Positions 25,929 to 35,243 of a stretch of 64,000 nt of DNA are shown in pieces (positions within the stretch are counted from its first letter, which is position 1; every line of letters begins with the position of its first letter). The stretch spans positions 883,326-947,325 of the forward strand of contig NZ_KB905141.1 in NCBI RefSeq assembly GCF_000378225.1, given 5' to 3'. Origin of the DNA: Methylophilus methylotrophus DSM 46235 = ATCC 53528 (lineage in GTDB: Bacteria > Pseudomonadota > Gammaproteobacteria > Burkholderiales > Methylophilaceae). The notes below the pieces were generated by a model. That model was not told the origin of the DNA. It saw only the letters and a list, made by a program, of their open reading frames with translations, and ran no database searches. The translations under genes were made by a program, and so were the position numbers.

Positions 25929-26474
25929 ATGCAAGTCATTACCGATTTATTGCCCGTCATCCTCTTTTTTATCGCCTACAAAAAAGCCGGGATTTTTACT
26001 GCCACAGCGGTCGCCATGATCAGTACATTGGTGCTCATGCTGATACTATGGATCAAACGCGGCAAAATAGACAAAATGCTGATGATCAATGGCGCAGTCA
26101 TCACCGTACTAGGCGGGATTACGCTATTGCTGCATGACAAAACCTACATCATGTGGAAACCGACCGCTATTTACTGGATAGGCGCACTGGCATTACTATT
26201 CAGTCGGTATATTTTCAAACGCAACCTGATTGAAAGCATGTTAGGCAAATTGATGGCGCCGCCATCAGCCATCTGGGACAGGCTAAACCTGTGCTGGATT
26301 ACTTTCCTGGTAGGCATGGGCATTTTAAACCTGTATATCGCATTCCACTTCAGTGAAGAAAACTGGGTCAACTTCAAATTGTTTGGCGCCACCAGCCTGA
26401 TGTTTTTATTTATTATTGCGCAGGTGTTTATGTTAAAAGATCACTGGATTGAACAAAATACCCCTTCTGCCTGA
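25929..26474 (+). CDS. yciB: Inner-membrane protein YciB (septation protein A family)
   Basis: The 181-residue product has five membrane spans and the family signature at its start (DLLPVILFFIAYKKAGIFTA), then KPTAIYWIGALALLFSRYIF and the LCWITFLVGMGILNLYIAF span. It ends in the hydrophilic WIEQNTPSA. YciB homologues affect intracellular septation and cell-envelope synthesis. It leads a right-reading group with yciI and bolA, and is divergent from the PHP gene with 129 bases between start codons. Confidence 0.94.
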   Translation: MQVITDLLPVILFFIAYKKAGIFTATAVAMISTLVLMLILWIKRGKIDKMLMINGAVITVLGGITLLLHDKTYIMWKPTAIYWIGALALLFSRYIFKRNLIESMLGKLMAPPSAIWDRLNLCWITFLVGMGILNLYIAFHFSEENWVNFKLFGATSLMFLFIIAQVFMLKDHWIEQNTPSA

Positions 26475-26489
26475 CTAAGAGAAAACGCT

Positions 26490-26789
26490 ATGCTTTACAT
26501 GATTTACGCACAGGACACGCCCAACAGCTTGTCACTACGCTTGGAGCATCGTCCGCCACATTTGGCACGCTTGCAGCAATTGCAAAGCGAAGGCCGCCTG
26601 GTGCTAGCCGGTCCTTTGCCAGCGATAGACAGCGTAGATCCCGGCGAAGCCGGTTTTAGCGGCAGTCTGATTGTGGCAGAATTTGATTCATTGCAAGCCG
26701 CCACCGACTGGGCCAACGACGATCCTTTTGTACATGCAGGCGTATACGGCCAGGTGCTGGTCAAACCGTTCAGAAAAACCTTGCCATAA
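26490..26789 (+). CDS. YciI-family protein
   Basis: The 99-residue product has the YciI/YCII dimeric alpha-beta barrel pattern: [47 protein letters not shown], then a C-terminal [21 protein letters not shown]. The conserved His and Asp (H29, D62-type positions) are proposed catalytic residues in this family, but no reaction is firmly established. It lies 15 bases after yciB and its TAA runs directly into the bolA ATG (TAAATG). Confidence 0.9.
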   Translation: MLYMIYAQDTPNSLSLRLEHRPPHLARLQQLQSEGRLVLAGPLPAIDSVDPGEAGFSGSLIVAEFDSLQAATDWANDDPFVHAGVYGQVLVKPFRKTLP

Positions 26790-27053
26790 ATGCTTCACAC
26801 AGAAATTGAACAGCGTTTGCAAGCGCTAGCGCCTGAACAACTGGAGATTCAGGATGACAGTGAACTTCACCGTGGGCATGCAGGAAACACAGGCGGCGGG
26901 CATTTCACCATCAAGGTAAAAAGCTCGCTATTTTCAGGAAAATCACAGATAATGCGCCATCGCATGGTATATCAATGTTTGCAAGATTTAATGCCTCATC
27001 GCATACACGCGCTCAGTATTCAGGCCCTATCGACTGATGAGTCATTTATTTGA
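26790..27053 (+). CDS. BolA-family protein
   Basis: The 87-residue product has the BolA fold with the GGHFTIKVKSSLF segment and the conserved RHRMVYQCLQDLMPHRIHAL helix. BolA proteins pair with monothiol glutaredoxins to handle Fe-S clusters, and E. coli BolA also acts as a regulator. The start codon follows the yciI stop without a gap, so translation is probably coupled. The parvulin gene follows 55 bases downstream. Which BolA paralogue this is (BolA or IbaG) cannot be settled; the region before the helix has HRGHAGNTGGG. Confidence 0.92.
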   Translation: MLHTEIEQRLQALAPEQLEIQDDSELHRGHAGNTGGGHFTIKVKSSLFSGKSQIMRHRMVYQCLQDLMPHRIHALSIQALSTDESFI

Positions 27054-27108
27054 AACAATCCTGTTTTTTAATATCGCACCAATTCAAATCGTTATATAAG
27101 GATATTGC

Positions 27109-27918
27109 ATGAAATTTTTGAAAGTAATGTTGGCGATTGCTTGCTTTAGCGCATTGCCACATGTGTATGCGGCCGATGCCGATGCGGTTGCCACAGTGAA
27201 CGGCAAGCCGATTAAAAAATCCTGGGTAGATTTCATTTTGAAAGATGCCGAAGCACGCACCGGCCAGAAAGCCAACGATGGCATGAAAGCTGCCGTGGTC
27301 AACGAACTGGTAGGTTCTGAACTGGCTTACCAGGAAGCGCAAAAAGCCGGCATCGACAAACAACCGGATTTTATCGCCAGCGAAGAACTGGCCCGCCGCA
27401 AGTTGCTGGTAAACGCGTTCCTGGCCGACTTTATCAGAAAAAATCCGGTGACCGATGCCGAGAAAAAAGAAGGCTACGAGCAATATAAAAAAGAACTGGG
27501 CGACAAAGAATATAACGCTCGCCATATCCTGGTAAAAACAGAGGCTGAAGCCAAGGCGATTATTGCTGACCTGAAAAAAGGCACAGACTTTGCCAAAATT
27601 GCCAAAGAAAAATCTCAGGACCCAGGTTCTAAAGACAAAGGCGGCGATCTGGGCTGGTTCTCTCCGGCTGGCATGGTCAAACCATTTGCTGAAGCTTTGG
27701 TAGGCCTGAAAAAAGGCGAAACAACGCCTGAGCCTGTGCAATCTCAATTCGGCTGGCACGTGATCAAACTGGTTGATACCCGCGCACTGCAAGCACCTCC
27801 TTACGAAAAAGTACAAGAAGGCATTGAGCGCACATTGCAACAGCGCAAACTTGAAAAATACATGTTGAGCCTGAAAGACAAAGCCAAAATCGATGTCTCT
27901 GGCCTCGAGAAGAAATAA
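27109..27918 (+). CDS. Periplasmic parvulin-type peptidyl-prolyl isomerase
   Basis: This is an exported PPIase that helps fold envelope proteins. The 269-residue product has a Sec signal (MKFLKVMLAIACFSALPHVYA), then a SurA-like N-terminal helical chaperone region (VATVNGKPIKKSWVDFIL). A parvulin domain lies at about residues 140-230 (ARHILVKTEAEAKAIIADLK, then GGDLGWFSPAGMVKPFAEAL, then SQFGWHVIKLVD). A C-terminal helix follows. No lipobox is present. It resembles PpiC/PrsA-type proteins of betaproteobacteria. It ends the yciB-yciI-bolA-parvulin group and is followed by a strong terminator. Confidence 0.94.
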   Translation: MKFLKVMLAIACFSALPHVYAADADAVATVNGKPIKKSWVDFILKDAEARTGQKANDGMKAAVVNELVGSELAYQEAQKAGIDKQPDFIASEELARRKLLVNAFLADFIRKNPVTDAEKKEGYEQYKKELGDKEYNARHILVKTEAEAKAIIADLKKGTDFAKIAKEKSQDPGSKDKGGDLGWFSPAGMVKPFAEALVGLKKGETTPEPVQSQFGWHVIKLVDTRALQAPPYEKVQEGIERTLQQRKLEKYMLSLKDKAKIDVSGLEKK

Positions 27919-27941
27919 TCCAAGCACTACTCAAACGCAAT

Positions 27942-27969
27942 AAAAAAGCCAGTTCCAACTGGCTTTTTT
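27942..27969. terminator. Terminator after the parvulin gene
   Basis: AAAAAAGCCAGTT and AACTGGCTTTTTT form a 13-base-pair stem around CC, with a T-run at the 3' end on both strands. It lies 24 bases after the stop codon. Confidence 0.9.
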
Positions 27970-28064
27970 ATTTCATACCCACTGACTTCCAAAGCAATGA
28001 GCGAGTTTAAGCACATCTATCGCTGACAGAAATATTTCTTTGCCGATCAATCTAAGATAAAATC

Positions 28065-28083
28065 AAGAATTATTCTCATTTGT
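28065..28083. promoter_or_regulatory. Probable Fur box upstream of feoAB
   Basis: The 19 bases AAGAATTATTCTCATTTGT match 11 of 19 positions of the GATAATGATAATCATTATC Fur consensus. They match 14 of 19 positions of a GAGAAT-type variant read on the other strand. It lies ten bases before the feoA start, and feoAB is a classical Fur target, so iron repression is likely. Confidence 0.55.
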
Positions 28084-28092
28084 AACGCCTAC

Positions 28093-28344
28093 ATGCATCT
28101 AGACGCACTCAAACCTGGCCAGACGGCCATCATTGATCGCATCCATGCCGAACAAGCACTGTCACAACGCTTGAGTGCACTGGGGTTCAGGTCCGGCAAG
28201 CAACTGGAAGTCATCCGCCAGGCGGCTTTTAATGGCCCACTGCATGTGCGCATAGGCTCAACAGATGTGATCATCCGTCTGCAGGATGCTAAAACCATAC
28301 ACTTGCACCCACTCCCGCATCAAAAAGAATCCACCACTGTATGA
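28093..28344 (+). CDS. feoA: Ferrous iron transport protein A
   Basis: FeoA is a small SH3-like cytoplasmic protein that works with FeoB in Fe(II) uptake. The 83-residue product begins MHLDALKPGQTAIIDRIHAE, then LSQRLSALGFRSGKQLEVIR and FNGPLHVRIGSTDVIIRLQD, the standard FeoA core. It overlaps the feoB start by four bases (ATGA), so the two are coupled. A probable Fur box lies just upstream. Confidence 0.95.
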   Translation: MHLDALKPGQTAIIDRIHAEQALSQRLSALGFRSGKQLEVIRQAAFNGPLHVRIGSTDVIIRLQDAKTIHLHPLPHQKESTTV

Positions 28345-30131
28345 AACGTGTTGCCCTGCTCGGTATGCCCAACACGGGCAAATCAACCCTGTTCAATCGC
28401 TTAAGTGGCGCTTCTGCGCGGGTCGGTAACTGGCCTGGGATCACCGTCGACTTGATGAGTGCAAAGATATTACTTGGCGGCCATATTGCCGAGCTGGTTG
28501 ATTTACCAGGCCTGTATGACCTACATGGCTTTTCGGATGACGAGCACGTGGTTCGCCATTTCCTGAGCCATCATGCTGTCGACCTGGTGCTGATTATCCT
28601 TAACAGCGCGCAGATTGACCGCCAATTATCACTGGCATTGCAGATTCGCTCACTAGGCTTACCCGCCCTACTGTTGCTGAATATGGAGGATGAAGCCAAG
28701 CGCGCCGGCATCACGATTGACGCGCAGGCCATGAGCAAGCAATTAGGCATACCTGTGCGTACCATCAGCGCCAAATATGGACAAGGTTGCCCTGAAGCAC
28801 TACAGCTGGCAGCACAAACGATATTGCAGCAACCCAATTTAGTGACGCCGCAAACCATCGCCCACAAACTGGAAATGGAAAATGCCATTGAGCAGGAAAT
28901 GCACCAGATTATTGACCGTACCGTGCATTTCCCGTTGCAGCTCAATCACAGCCTGACCGACCGCCTGGATAAAGTGCTGCTACACCCGTGGCTGGGCCTG
29001 CCGCTCTTCCTGTTATCGGTTTTCCTGTTGTTCCAGTTTATTTTTACTGTTGGCGCCCCGTTACAAGAAGGCATGGGCTGGCTGTTTGATAGCCTGCGCA
29101 GCGAATTGCTGGAACCAGTACTGACCAGCTTACCCTCCTGGTTAAACGGCCTGTTGCTGGATGGCTTGTATACCGGGTTTAGTACCGTGGCAGCATTTGT
29201 ACCGATTATCGTGCTGTTTTTCCTGGTCATGAGTATGGTGGAAGACAGTGGCTACCTGTCACGCGCGGCCTTCCTGATGGATACGCTGATGGCAAAAATG
29301 GGGCTGGATGGCCGCGGTTTTGTCATGATGCTCATGGGCTTCGGCTGCAACGTGCCTGCCCTGATGGGCACCCGCGTCATGCGTAGCCGTCCCATGCGAC
29401 TACTGACCATGCTGACCATTCCACTTTCGCTGTGTTCAGCCAGGTTGCAGGTGTTCTTGTTTATCATTGCCATCCTATTCCCGCCCTCACAAGCAGCGCT
29501 GGTACTATTCTCACTCTACATGGTGAGCTTTGCGACTATTTTTATCACAGCCATCCTGTTTAAAAGCAAATTTTCCAGCCGCGAACCGTTTGTGCTGGAA
29601 CTCCCGCCCTACCGCTTTCCGACGCCGCAACAAATCTGGATGCGTGGTTGGCAGGAAGTGAAACACTTCCTGGCGCGTGCCACCAAATTTATTGTCATTG
29701 GTGTGATCATGGTCTGGATGCTCACACATTTACCCACCACAGCGGTCCCGGCAAGCCCGGACACATGGGCAGGCAGTATAGGTAGATTCTTTGCACCCGT
29801 GCTGGACCCGATAGGCATTGATACCGAGCTAGCGATTGCCCTGATTTTTGGCTTTGTGGCCAAAGAAATTGTAGTCGGCTCACTGGCGGTGATCTACGGC
29901 TTGCAGGGAGATGCTCTGAGTCATCAGATTGCAGCCAATATTGATTGGGTGCAAGGCATGAGCTTTATGCTGTTTACGCTGATTTACACGCCCTGCCTAT
30001 CCACCATTGCCACACTTAAATCCGAAAGCAAAAGCAGCGGGTTTATGTGGCTCTCGCTTGGCTGGTCACTGGGCCTGGCCTGGATCGTCAGCTTCCTGTT
30101 CTATCAAAGCGTTCGCGCACTGGGTTACTAG
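28341..30131 (+). CDS. feoB: Ferrous iron transporter FeoB, short form
   Basis: FeoB imports Fe(II) through the inner membrane and has a GTP-binding N-terminal domain. G1 GMPNTGKST is at residues 8-16, G2 follows at GNWPGITVD, and G3 is DLPGLYDL near 60. A helical insert follows. The transmembrane part then has Gate domains with GCNVPALMGTR near residue 335 and FVAKEIVVGSLAVIYG near 510. At 596 residues it is shorter than the 750-780 of enteric FeoB and lacks the C-terminal soluble tail; no FeoC gene follows. A terminator-like hairpin comes 24 bases after the stop. Confidence 0.96.
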   Translation: MKRVALLGMPNTGKSTLFNRLSGASARVGNWPGITVDLMSAKILLGGHIAELVDLPGLYDLHGFSDDEHVVRHFLSHHAVDLVLIILNSAQIDRQLSLALQIRSLGLPALLLLNMEDEAKRAGITIDAQAMSKQLGIPVRTISAKYGQGCPEALQLAAQTILQQPNLVTPQTIAHKLEMENAIEQEMHQIIDRTVHFPLQLNHSLTDRLDKVLLHPWLGLPLFLLSVFLLFQFIFTVGAPLQEGMGWLFDSLRSELLEPVLTSLPSWLNGLLLDGLYTGFSTVAAFVPIIVLFFLVMSMVEDSGYLSRAAFLMDTLMAKMGLDGRGFVMMLMGFGCNVPALMGTRVMRSRPMRLLTMLTIPLSLCSARLQVFLFIIAILFPPSQAALVLFSLYMVSFATIFITAILFKSKFSSREPFVLELPPYRFPTPQQIWMRGWQEVKHFLARATKFIVIGVIMVWMLTHLPTTAVPASPDTWAGSIGRFFAPVLDPIGIDTELAIALIFGFVAKEIVVGSLAVIYGLQGDALSHQIAANIDWVQGMSFMLFTLIYTPCLSTIATLKSESKSSGFMWLSLGWSLGLAWIVSFLFYQSVRALGY

Positions 30132-30154
30132 TCCTATCGGCGACAGTTTTAATA

Positions 30155-30180
30155 GCCACTTGCGTGTGGCCGTTTTTGTT
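30155..30180 (+). terminator. Terminator after feoB
   Basis: GCCAC and GTGGC pair around TTGCGT, followed by CGTTTTTGTT. The stem is short but the T-run is good. It separates feoAB from purL. Confidence 0.6.
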
Positions 30181-30254
30181 GATTAGACCTGCGAGAAAAC
30201 GCGCTTTCTGTTAAAATAACGGTTTGAATTTTCATCGAAAAATCCAACCGTCAC

Positions 30255-33200
30255 ATGTCCAGTCAAGCGCATTTCTTTAGCCTGCGCGGCAGCGCCGCCC
30301 TCTCGCAATTCCGTCTCGATAAACTGTATAGCGTCCTCACCACCAGCGCTCCGAATATCGACCACATTTATACCGAATTTGTGCATTTTGCCTTTAGCGA
30401 AAATGCACTAAGCCCAGCCGAACAAGACACGCTGCGCCAGATTCTGACTTACGGCCCGAAAACTGACATTGAATCCCCGAGCGGTGAACTGCTGCTGGTC
30501 ATACCACGCATAGGCACCATTTCCCCCTGGGCCTCACGCGCGACTGACATTGCCCATAATTGTGGCCTGGGTAGCCTGTTACGCCTTGAGCGCGGCATTG
30601 CCTACTACGTGACCACCAAAAATGGCGCGCCACTGACAGACAGCGAAAAACAGGCTTTGCGTGCCGCCATCCAGGACCGCATGACTGAGACTGTGACCTA
30701 CAGCCAGGCAGATGCCGAAAAGTTGTATCACCATGCTGACCCAAAACCTTTATCCAGCATTGACATCCTGGCCGGTGGCAAAGCCGCTCTCGAAACCGCC
30801 AACAATGAGATGGGCCTGGCCTTGTCGCCGGACGAAGTAGATTACCTGCTGGAAAACTACCGCAAAATGGGCCGCAACCCGACGGATGTCGAGCTGATGA
30901 TGTTTGCCCAGGCCAACTCTGAGCATTGCCGCCACAAGATTTTCAATGCCGACTGGGTGATTGATGGTGTGCAGCAAGAGCTGTCACTGTTCAACATGAT
31001 CCGCAACACGCACAAACTCAACCCAGGCAATACCGTGGTGGCCTATTCGGACAACTCATCGATTGTGCAAGGGCAGAAAACCAAACGCTTCTACCCCACT
31101 GCCAACCAGAGTTACCAGTTTGTGGAAGACAATATGCACTACCTGATGAAGGTAGAAACGCATAACCACCCGACGGCGATCTCCCCATTTGCCGGTGCCG
31201 CGACGGGCGCCGGTGGCGAAATCCGCGACGAAGGCGCGACCGGTATAGGCTCCAAGCCCAAAGCAGGTTTAACTGGCTTTTCAGTTTCCAACCTTAATCT
31301 GCCAGGCTTCAAGCAACCGTGGGAATCCAATTACGGCAAACCCGGCCGTATCGCCAGCCCGCTGCAGATCATGATAGACGGCCCACTGGGTGGCGCCGCT
31401 TACAACAACGAATTTGGCCGCCCTAATATTGCCGGTTATTTCCGCACCTTTGAACTGGAAACCACCAGTGCCGATGGTAAAACAGAAGTGCGTGGCTACC
31501 ACAAGCCGATCATGCTGGCAGGTGGTGTCGGTAACATTTCCGATAGCCATAGTCATAAAAACAGTATTCCTCCAGGTTCTGCATTGATTCAGCTTGGCGG
31601 CCCTGCCATGCTGATTGGCCTGGGCGGCGGCGCGGCCTCAAGTATGGATACCGGTGCCAACACTGAAAACCTGGATTTTGACTCCGTGCAGCGTGGCAAC
31701 CCGGAGCTGCAACGCCGTGCGCAAGAAGTCATCGACCGCTGCTGGCAAATGGGTGACAAGAACCCTATCCTGAGTATCCATGACGTCGGTGCCGGGGGTA
31801 TTTCCAACGCTTTTCCTGAACTGGTGAACGACGCCAAAGTCGGTGCCGTGTTCCAGCTGCGTGATGTGCATAACGAAGAGCCTGGCATGAGCCCGCGCGA
31901 GTTATGGAGTAACGAAGCCCAGGAGCGTTATGTGCTGGCCGTCACGCAAGACCAGCTGCCATTGTTTGAGGCGATTTGTGAACGTGAGCGCTGTCCATTT
32001 GCCGTGGTTGGCGTGACCACGGAAGAGCGCCATTTAACTGTGGAAGACACGCACTTTGGCAACAAACCGGTGGATATGGAACTCTCAGTGCTGCTGGGCA
32101 AACCGCCAAAAATGCTGCGTGATGTTAAATCAGTACAAAAAGTATTGCCAGCCTTTGATACCAGTAACATCGACCTGAACGAGGCCGTGGCACGTGTCCT
32201 GCGCCTGCCTGGCGTGGCGGACAAAACCTTCCTGATCACCATTGGTGACCGTAGCGTGACAGGCCTGATTGCGCGCGACCAGATGGTCGGCCCCTGGCAG
32301 GTACCGGTCAGCAACGTGGCCGTGACCTGTGCCGGATTTGAAACCAATATCGGTGAAGCCTTCGCTATCGGTGAAAAAGCCCCGTTGGCGCTGATTGATG
32401 CACCGGCCTCCGGCCGCATGGCGATTGGTGAAGCCATCACCAATATTGCCGCTGCAGCCATTAGCGACATCGTCAACCTCAAACTGTCCGCCAACTGGAT
32501 GGCACCCGCCGGGCATGCCGGTGAAGATGCCGCCTTATACGCCACCGTGAAAACGGTAGGGATGGAGCTGTGCCCGGCCCTGGGCATCAGCATCCCGGTC
32601 GGCAAGGACTCCATGAGTATGAAAACGGTGTGGCAAGACAACGGTGAAAACAAAGTCGTGACCGCACCAATCTCACTGGTGATTTCCGCGTTTGCCAATA
32701 CGCCTGATGTGCGCAAAACATTGACCCCTCAACTGCGTACCGATCTGGGTGAGTCCGAGCTGATCCTGATCGACCTCGGCAACGGCCGTAACCGCATGGG
32801 CGGGTCGGCACTGGCCCAAGTCTATAAACAGCTGGGCAATGTCGTGCCTGACGTTGACCAGCCTGCACAGCTAAAAGCATTTTTTGCTGCCATCCAGCAA
32901 CTTAACAACGATGGCAAACTGCTGGCCTACCATGACCGCTCTGATGGCGGCCTGTATGTGACCTTGGCAGAGATGGCTTTTGCCGGTCATTGCGGTTTCA
33001 ATGCTGACTTATCGAGCCTGAAAGGCGACACGATTAGCATCCTGTTTAACGAAGAACTGGGTGCTGTGATACAAGTACGCACTGGTGATGCAAGCACAGT
33101 GACCGCCCAACTTGAACAGGCGCTCGGTGCCTGCGTCCATCGCATTGGCCAGGTCAATGCCGGCCATGATATTGCCATCACACACGGCAACATGCAGTAC

Positions 33201-34166
33201 AACGCTTCCCGCATTGAGTTGCACCGTATGTGGTCTGAAACGACTTACCGCATGCAAAGCCTGCGTGACAACCCGATTTGTGCGCAGCAGGAATACGACC
33301 GACTGCTCAATGCAGACGATGCTGGTTTACATGCCAAGCTGACATTTGACCTTAACGACAACATTGCTGCGCCGTATATCAATAGTGGCAAACGCCCCAA
33401 CATGGCGATTTTGCGTGAGCAAGGCGTCAACGGCCAGACCGAAATGGCGGCCGCGTTTGACCGCGCCGGCTTTAACAGCGTAGATGTACATATGAGCGAC
33501 GTGATCAGCGGCCGCGTATCACTGAAGGACTTTGCTGGCCTGGTCGCCTGCGGTGGGTTCTCTTACGGTGACGTACTCGGCGCGGGCGAAGGCTGGGCCA
33601 AGTCTATCCTGTTCAACAGCCGGGCGCGTGATGAATTCAGCGCCTTCTTTAACCGCAGTGACACATTCGCCCTGGGGGTGTGCAATGGTTGCCAGATGAT
33701 GAGTAACCTGCACAGTATTATTCCGGGCGCCGACCACTGGCCACATTTTGTGCGCAACAAGTCTGAGCAATTTGAGGCGCGTGTCGCGTTGGTTGAGATT
33801 TTATCTTCACCTTCCATCTTCTTTGATGGCATGGCCGGTAGCCGTATGCCGATTGCGGTGGCACATGGTGAAGGTTTTACGGAATTTACTGATGCCAGCA
33901 TGGTCACAAGTGTGCTACAACAGCAACTGGCAACTGTGCGTTATGTGGATCATGCCGCGCAAGCGACCGAAGTCTATCCGTTCAACCCTAATGGCTCACC
34001 TCAAGGCTTGACTGGTTTTACGACGCAAGACGGTCGTTTCAGCATCATGATGCCGCATCCGGAACGTGTATTCAGGACGGTGCAACACTCCTGGCATCCT
34101 GACGGGTGGCAAGAAGATGGCCCATGGATGCGCATGTTCCGTAACGCACGCAAGTTTGTGGGTTAA
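30255..34166 (+). CDS. purL: Phosphoribosylformylglycinamidine synthase, long single-chain form
   Basis: PurL converts FGAR, glutamine and ATP to FGAM in purine synthesis. The 1303 residues match the large proteobacterial enzyme that fuses the synthetase and glutaminase. Visible parts are the N-terminal PurS-like domain, the FGAM synthase core ([20 protein letters not shown] near 300), and [20 protein letters not shown] mid-protein. The C-terminal class I glutaminase has GVCNGCQMM (Cys about 1143) and [10 protein letters not shown]. It is monocistronic. An imperfect AACCATA/TATGGTT hairpin without a T-run follows at 34171-34189. Confidence 0.98.
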   Translation: MSSQAHFFSLRGSAALSQFRLDKLYSVLTTSAPNIDHIYTEFVHFAFSENALSPAEQDTLRQILTYGPKTDIESPSGELLLVIPRIGTISPWASRATDIAHNCGLGSLLRLERGIAYYVTTKNGAPLTDSEKQALRAAIQDRMTETVTYSQADAEKLYHHADPKPLSSIDILAGGKAALETANNEMGLALSPDEVDYLLENYRKMGRNPTDVELMMFAQANSEHCRHKIFNADWVIDGVQQELSLFNMIRNTHKLNPGNTVVAYSDNSSIVQGQKTKRFYPTANQSYQFVEDNMHYLMKVETHNHPTAISPFAGAATGAGGEIRDEGATGIGSKPKAGLTGFSVSNLNLPGFKQPWESNYGKPGRIASPLQIMIDGPLGGAAYNNEFGRPNIAGYFRTFELETTSADGKTEVRGYHKPIMLAGGVGNISDSHSHKNSIPPGSALIQLGGPAMLIGLGGGAASSMDTGANTENLDFDSVQRGNPELQRRAQEVIDRCWQMGDKNPILSIHDVGAGGISNAFPELVNDAKVGAVFQLRDVHNEEPGMSPRELWSNEAQERYVLAVTQDQLPLFEAICERERCPFAVVGVTTEERHLTVEDTHFGNKPVDMELSVLLGKPPKMLRDVKSVQKVLPAFDTSNIDLNEAVARVLRLPGVADKTFLITIGDRSVTGLIARDQMVGPWQVPVSNVAVTCAGFETNIGEAFAIGEKAPLALIDAPASGRMAIGEAITNIAAAAISDIVNLKLSANWMAPAGHAGEDAALYATVKTVGMELCPALGISIPVGKDSMSMKTVWQDNGENKVVTAPISLVISAFANTPDVRKTLTPQLRTDLGESELILIDLGNGRNRMGGSALAQVYKQLGNVVPDVDQPAQLKAFFAAIQQLNNDGKLLAYHDRSDGGLYVTLAEMAFAGHCGFNADLSSLKGDTISILFNEELGAVIQVRTGDASTVTAQLEQALGACVHRIGQVNAGHDIAITHGNMQYNASRIELHRMWSETTYRMQSLRDNPICAQQEYDRLLNADDAGLHAKLTFDLNDNIAAPYINSGKRPNMAILREQGVNGQTEMAAAFDRAGFNSVDVHMSDVISGRVSLKDFAGLVACGGFSYGDVLGAGEGWAKSILFNSRARDEFSAFFNRSDTFALGVCNGCQMMSNLHSIIPGADHWPHFVRNKSEQFEARVALVEILSSPSIFFDGMAGSRMPIAVAHGEGFTEFTDASMVTSVLQQQLATVRYVDHAAQATEVYPFNPNGSPQGLTGFTTQDGRFSIMMPHPERVFRTVQHSWHPDGWQEDGPWMRMFRNARKFVG

Positions 34167-34246
34167 GCGGAACCATAGATTTTATGGTTTCGCCATTAAA
34201 ACAAAGTTGTTATTTTTAAAAATGAAATCAGGTGTTTGGAGAGATT

Positions 34247-34732
34247 ATGAAATCAGTTAAGTTTTTAGTGGCCTTGTTCTCACTGTCATTTGCCTTGCAG
34301 GCATTTGCATTGTCCGATGAGGAATATATGGAGTTTACCGAGGCCCTTACCGGTGGCAACGTGAAAGTGGTTAAAAAATTTGTCGAGGCCGATCCGAGCC
34401 TGGTCAAACAGAAATTCTTTGCCTGGGAGCCGCTGCAAATGGCAGCCTCAAAAGGAAAGATTGACGTGGTTAAATACCTGGTTTCCAAAGGCGCTGACCT
34501 GAACTACGTACACCCAGCCAGTCACAATACCGCTTTCCATATGGCAGCCTTTATTGGTGACACTGACACTATGAAATACCTGGCTTCTGCAGGTGCAGAT
34601 GTGAACGTTAAACTGAAAGGCGATGTGTCATTGGTGCGTTTTTTCAAAGAAGAAGGAAATCAGAAGATGGTGGACTTGCTGACACAACTGGGCACCAAGA
34701 ATGATGGTTGCCAGGAAGAAAAATGCTTTTAA
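34247..34732 (+). CDS. Small secreted ankyrin-repeat protein
   Basis: The 161-residue product has a Sec signal (MKSVKFLVALFSLSFALQAFA) and about three to four ankyrin repeats. One covers NVKVVKKFVEADPSLV, the next EPLQMAASKGKIDVVKYLVSKGADL, and another TAFHMAAFIGDTDTMKYLASAGADV. It ends NDGCQEEKCF with two cysteines that could form a disulfide. Ankyrin repeats bind proteins; the partner is unknown. ATG 34247 is chosen for the GGAGAG site; a GTG at 34232 is less likely. It is monocistronic between purL and the flavocytochrome operon. A longer ankyrin protein is at 56409. Confidence 0.85.
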   Translation: MKSVKFLVALFSLSFALQAFALSDEEYMEFTEALTGGNVKVVKKFVEADPSLVKQKFFAWEPLQMAASKGKIDVVKYLVSKGADLNYVHPASHNTAFHMAAFIGDTDTMKYLASAGADVNVKLKGDVSLVRFFKEEGNQKMVDLLTQLGTKNDGCQEEKCF

Positions 34733-34760
34733 CCGCTTGTGAGTAATAGGATGTTAATGC

Positions 34761-34790
34761 AAAACGGTCATGAGATTCATGGCCGTTTTT
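34761..34790 (+). terminator. Terminator after the small ankyrin gene
   Basis: AAAACGGTCATGA pairs with TCATGGCCGTTTT (one G-T pair) around a short GAT loop, followed by TTGTTTTAATTT. It lies 29 bases after the stop codon. Confidence 0.85.
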
Positions 34791-34886
34791 GTTTTAATTT
34801 ACCCTGATCAATGTAACCATAGTCACGCACGCCAGCATCATCTGTTTAGAATAATGTGACATCTCAAACAATCATCTGGGGGAAGC

Positions 34887-35243
34887 ATGCAACGTTTCAC
34901 TGTCACACTTGTATGGGTTTGTTTTACCTTGGCCACGTTCCCGGCACAGGCAGAAGAGCTTGCCTTGACCAGCACCCGCACCCTGGCAGCCTCTTGCGCT
35001 GCGTGCCATGGCCCCAATGGTAATAGCCTGGGCAGCACCCCAACACTGGCTGCACTCAATCAGCAATATTTTATCCAGCGCATGCAGGGCTTTAAAGATG
35101 GCTCAGTCAGCTCTACCGTGATGCATCATCATGCCAAAGGCCTGACCACAGAGGAAGTCACTGCAATGGCGGCCTATTTTGCGCAGCAACCCAGGCAGAC
35201 GCCGCAACCCCTGCCGCACCAATCATTTCTGGGAGCACAATAA
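34887..35243 (+). CDS. Monohaem cytochrome c, FccA-like subunit of flavocytochrome c
   Basis: The 118-residue product has a Sec signal ending AQAEE and one haem-binding CAACH at Cys37-Cys40-His41, in the ASCAACHGPNGNS context of cytochrome c553/c4-type domains. A distal Met ligand is plausible in STVMHHHAKGL. Its stop overlaps the start of the FccB-like gene (TAATG). In flavocytochrome c sulfide dehydrogenase the cytochrome subunit takes electrons from the flavoprotein, so this is inferred to be that subunit; the single haem matches Chlorobium-type rather than the dihaem Chromatium type. ATG 34887 follows GGGGGAAG. Confidence 0.88.
   Translation: MQRFTVTLVWVCFTLATFPAQAEELALTSTRTLAASCAACHGPNGNSLGSTPTLAALNQQYFIQRMQGFKDGSVSSTVMHHHAKGLTTEEVTAMAAYFAQQPRQTPQPLPHQSFLGAQ

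Noticed and set aside
27046-27927. Open frame of 293 codons on the minus strand over the parvulin gene
   Set aside because: It is very Phe-rich, the typical shadow of a Lys/Glu/Ala-rich gene; the plus strand has a signal peptide and a full parvulin domain.
31928-32716. Open frame of 262 codons on the minus strand over purL
   Set aside because: Antisense to a conserved PurL region; low-complexity Ser/Ala/Pro product with no ribosome site.
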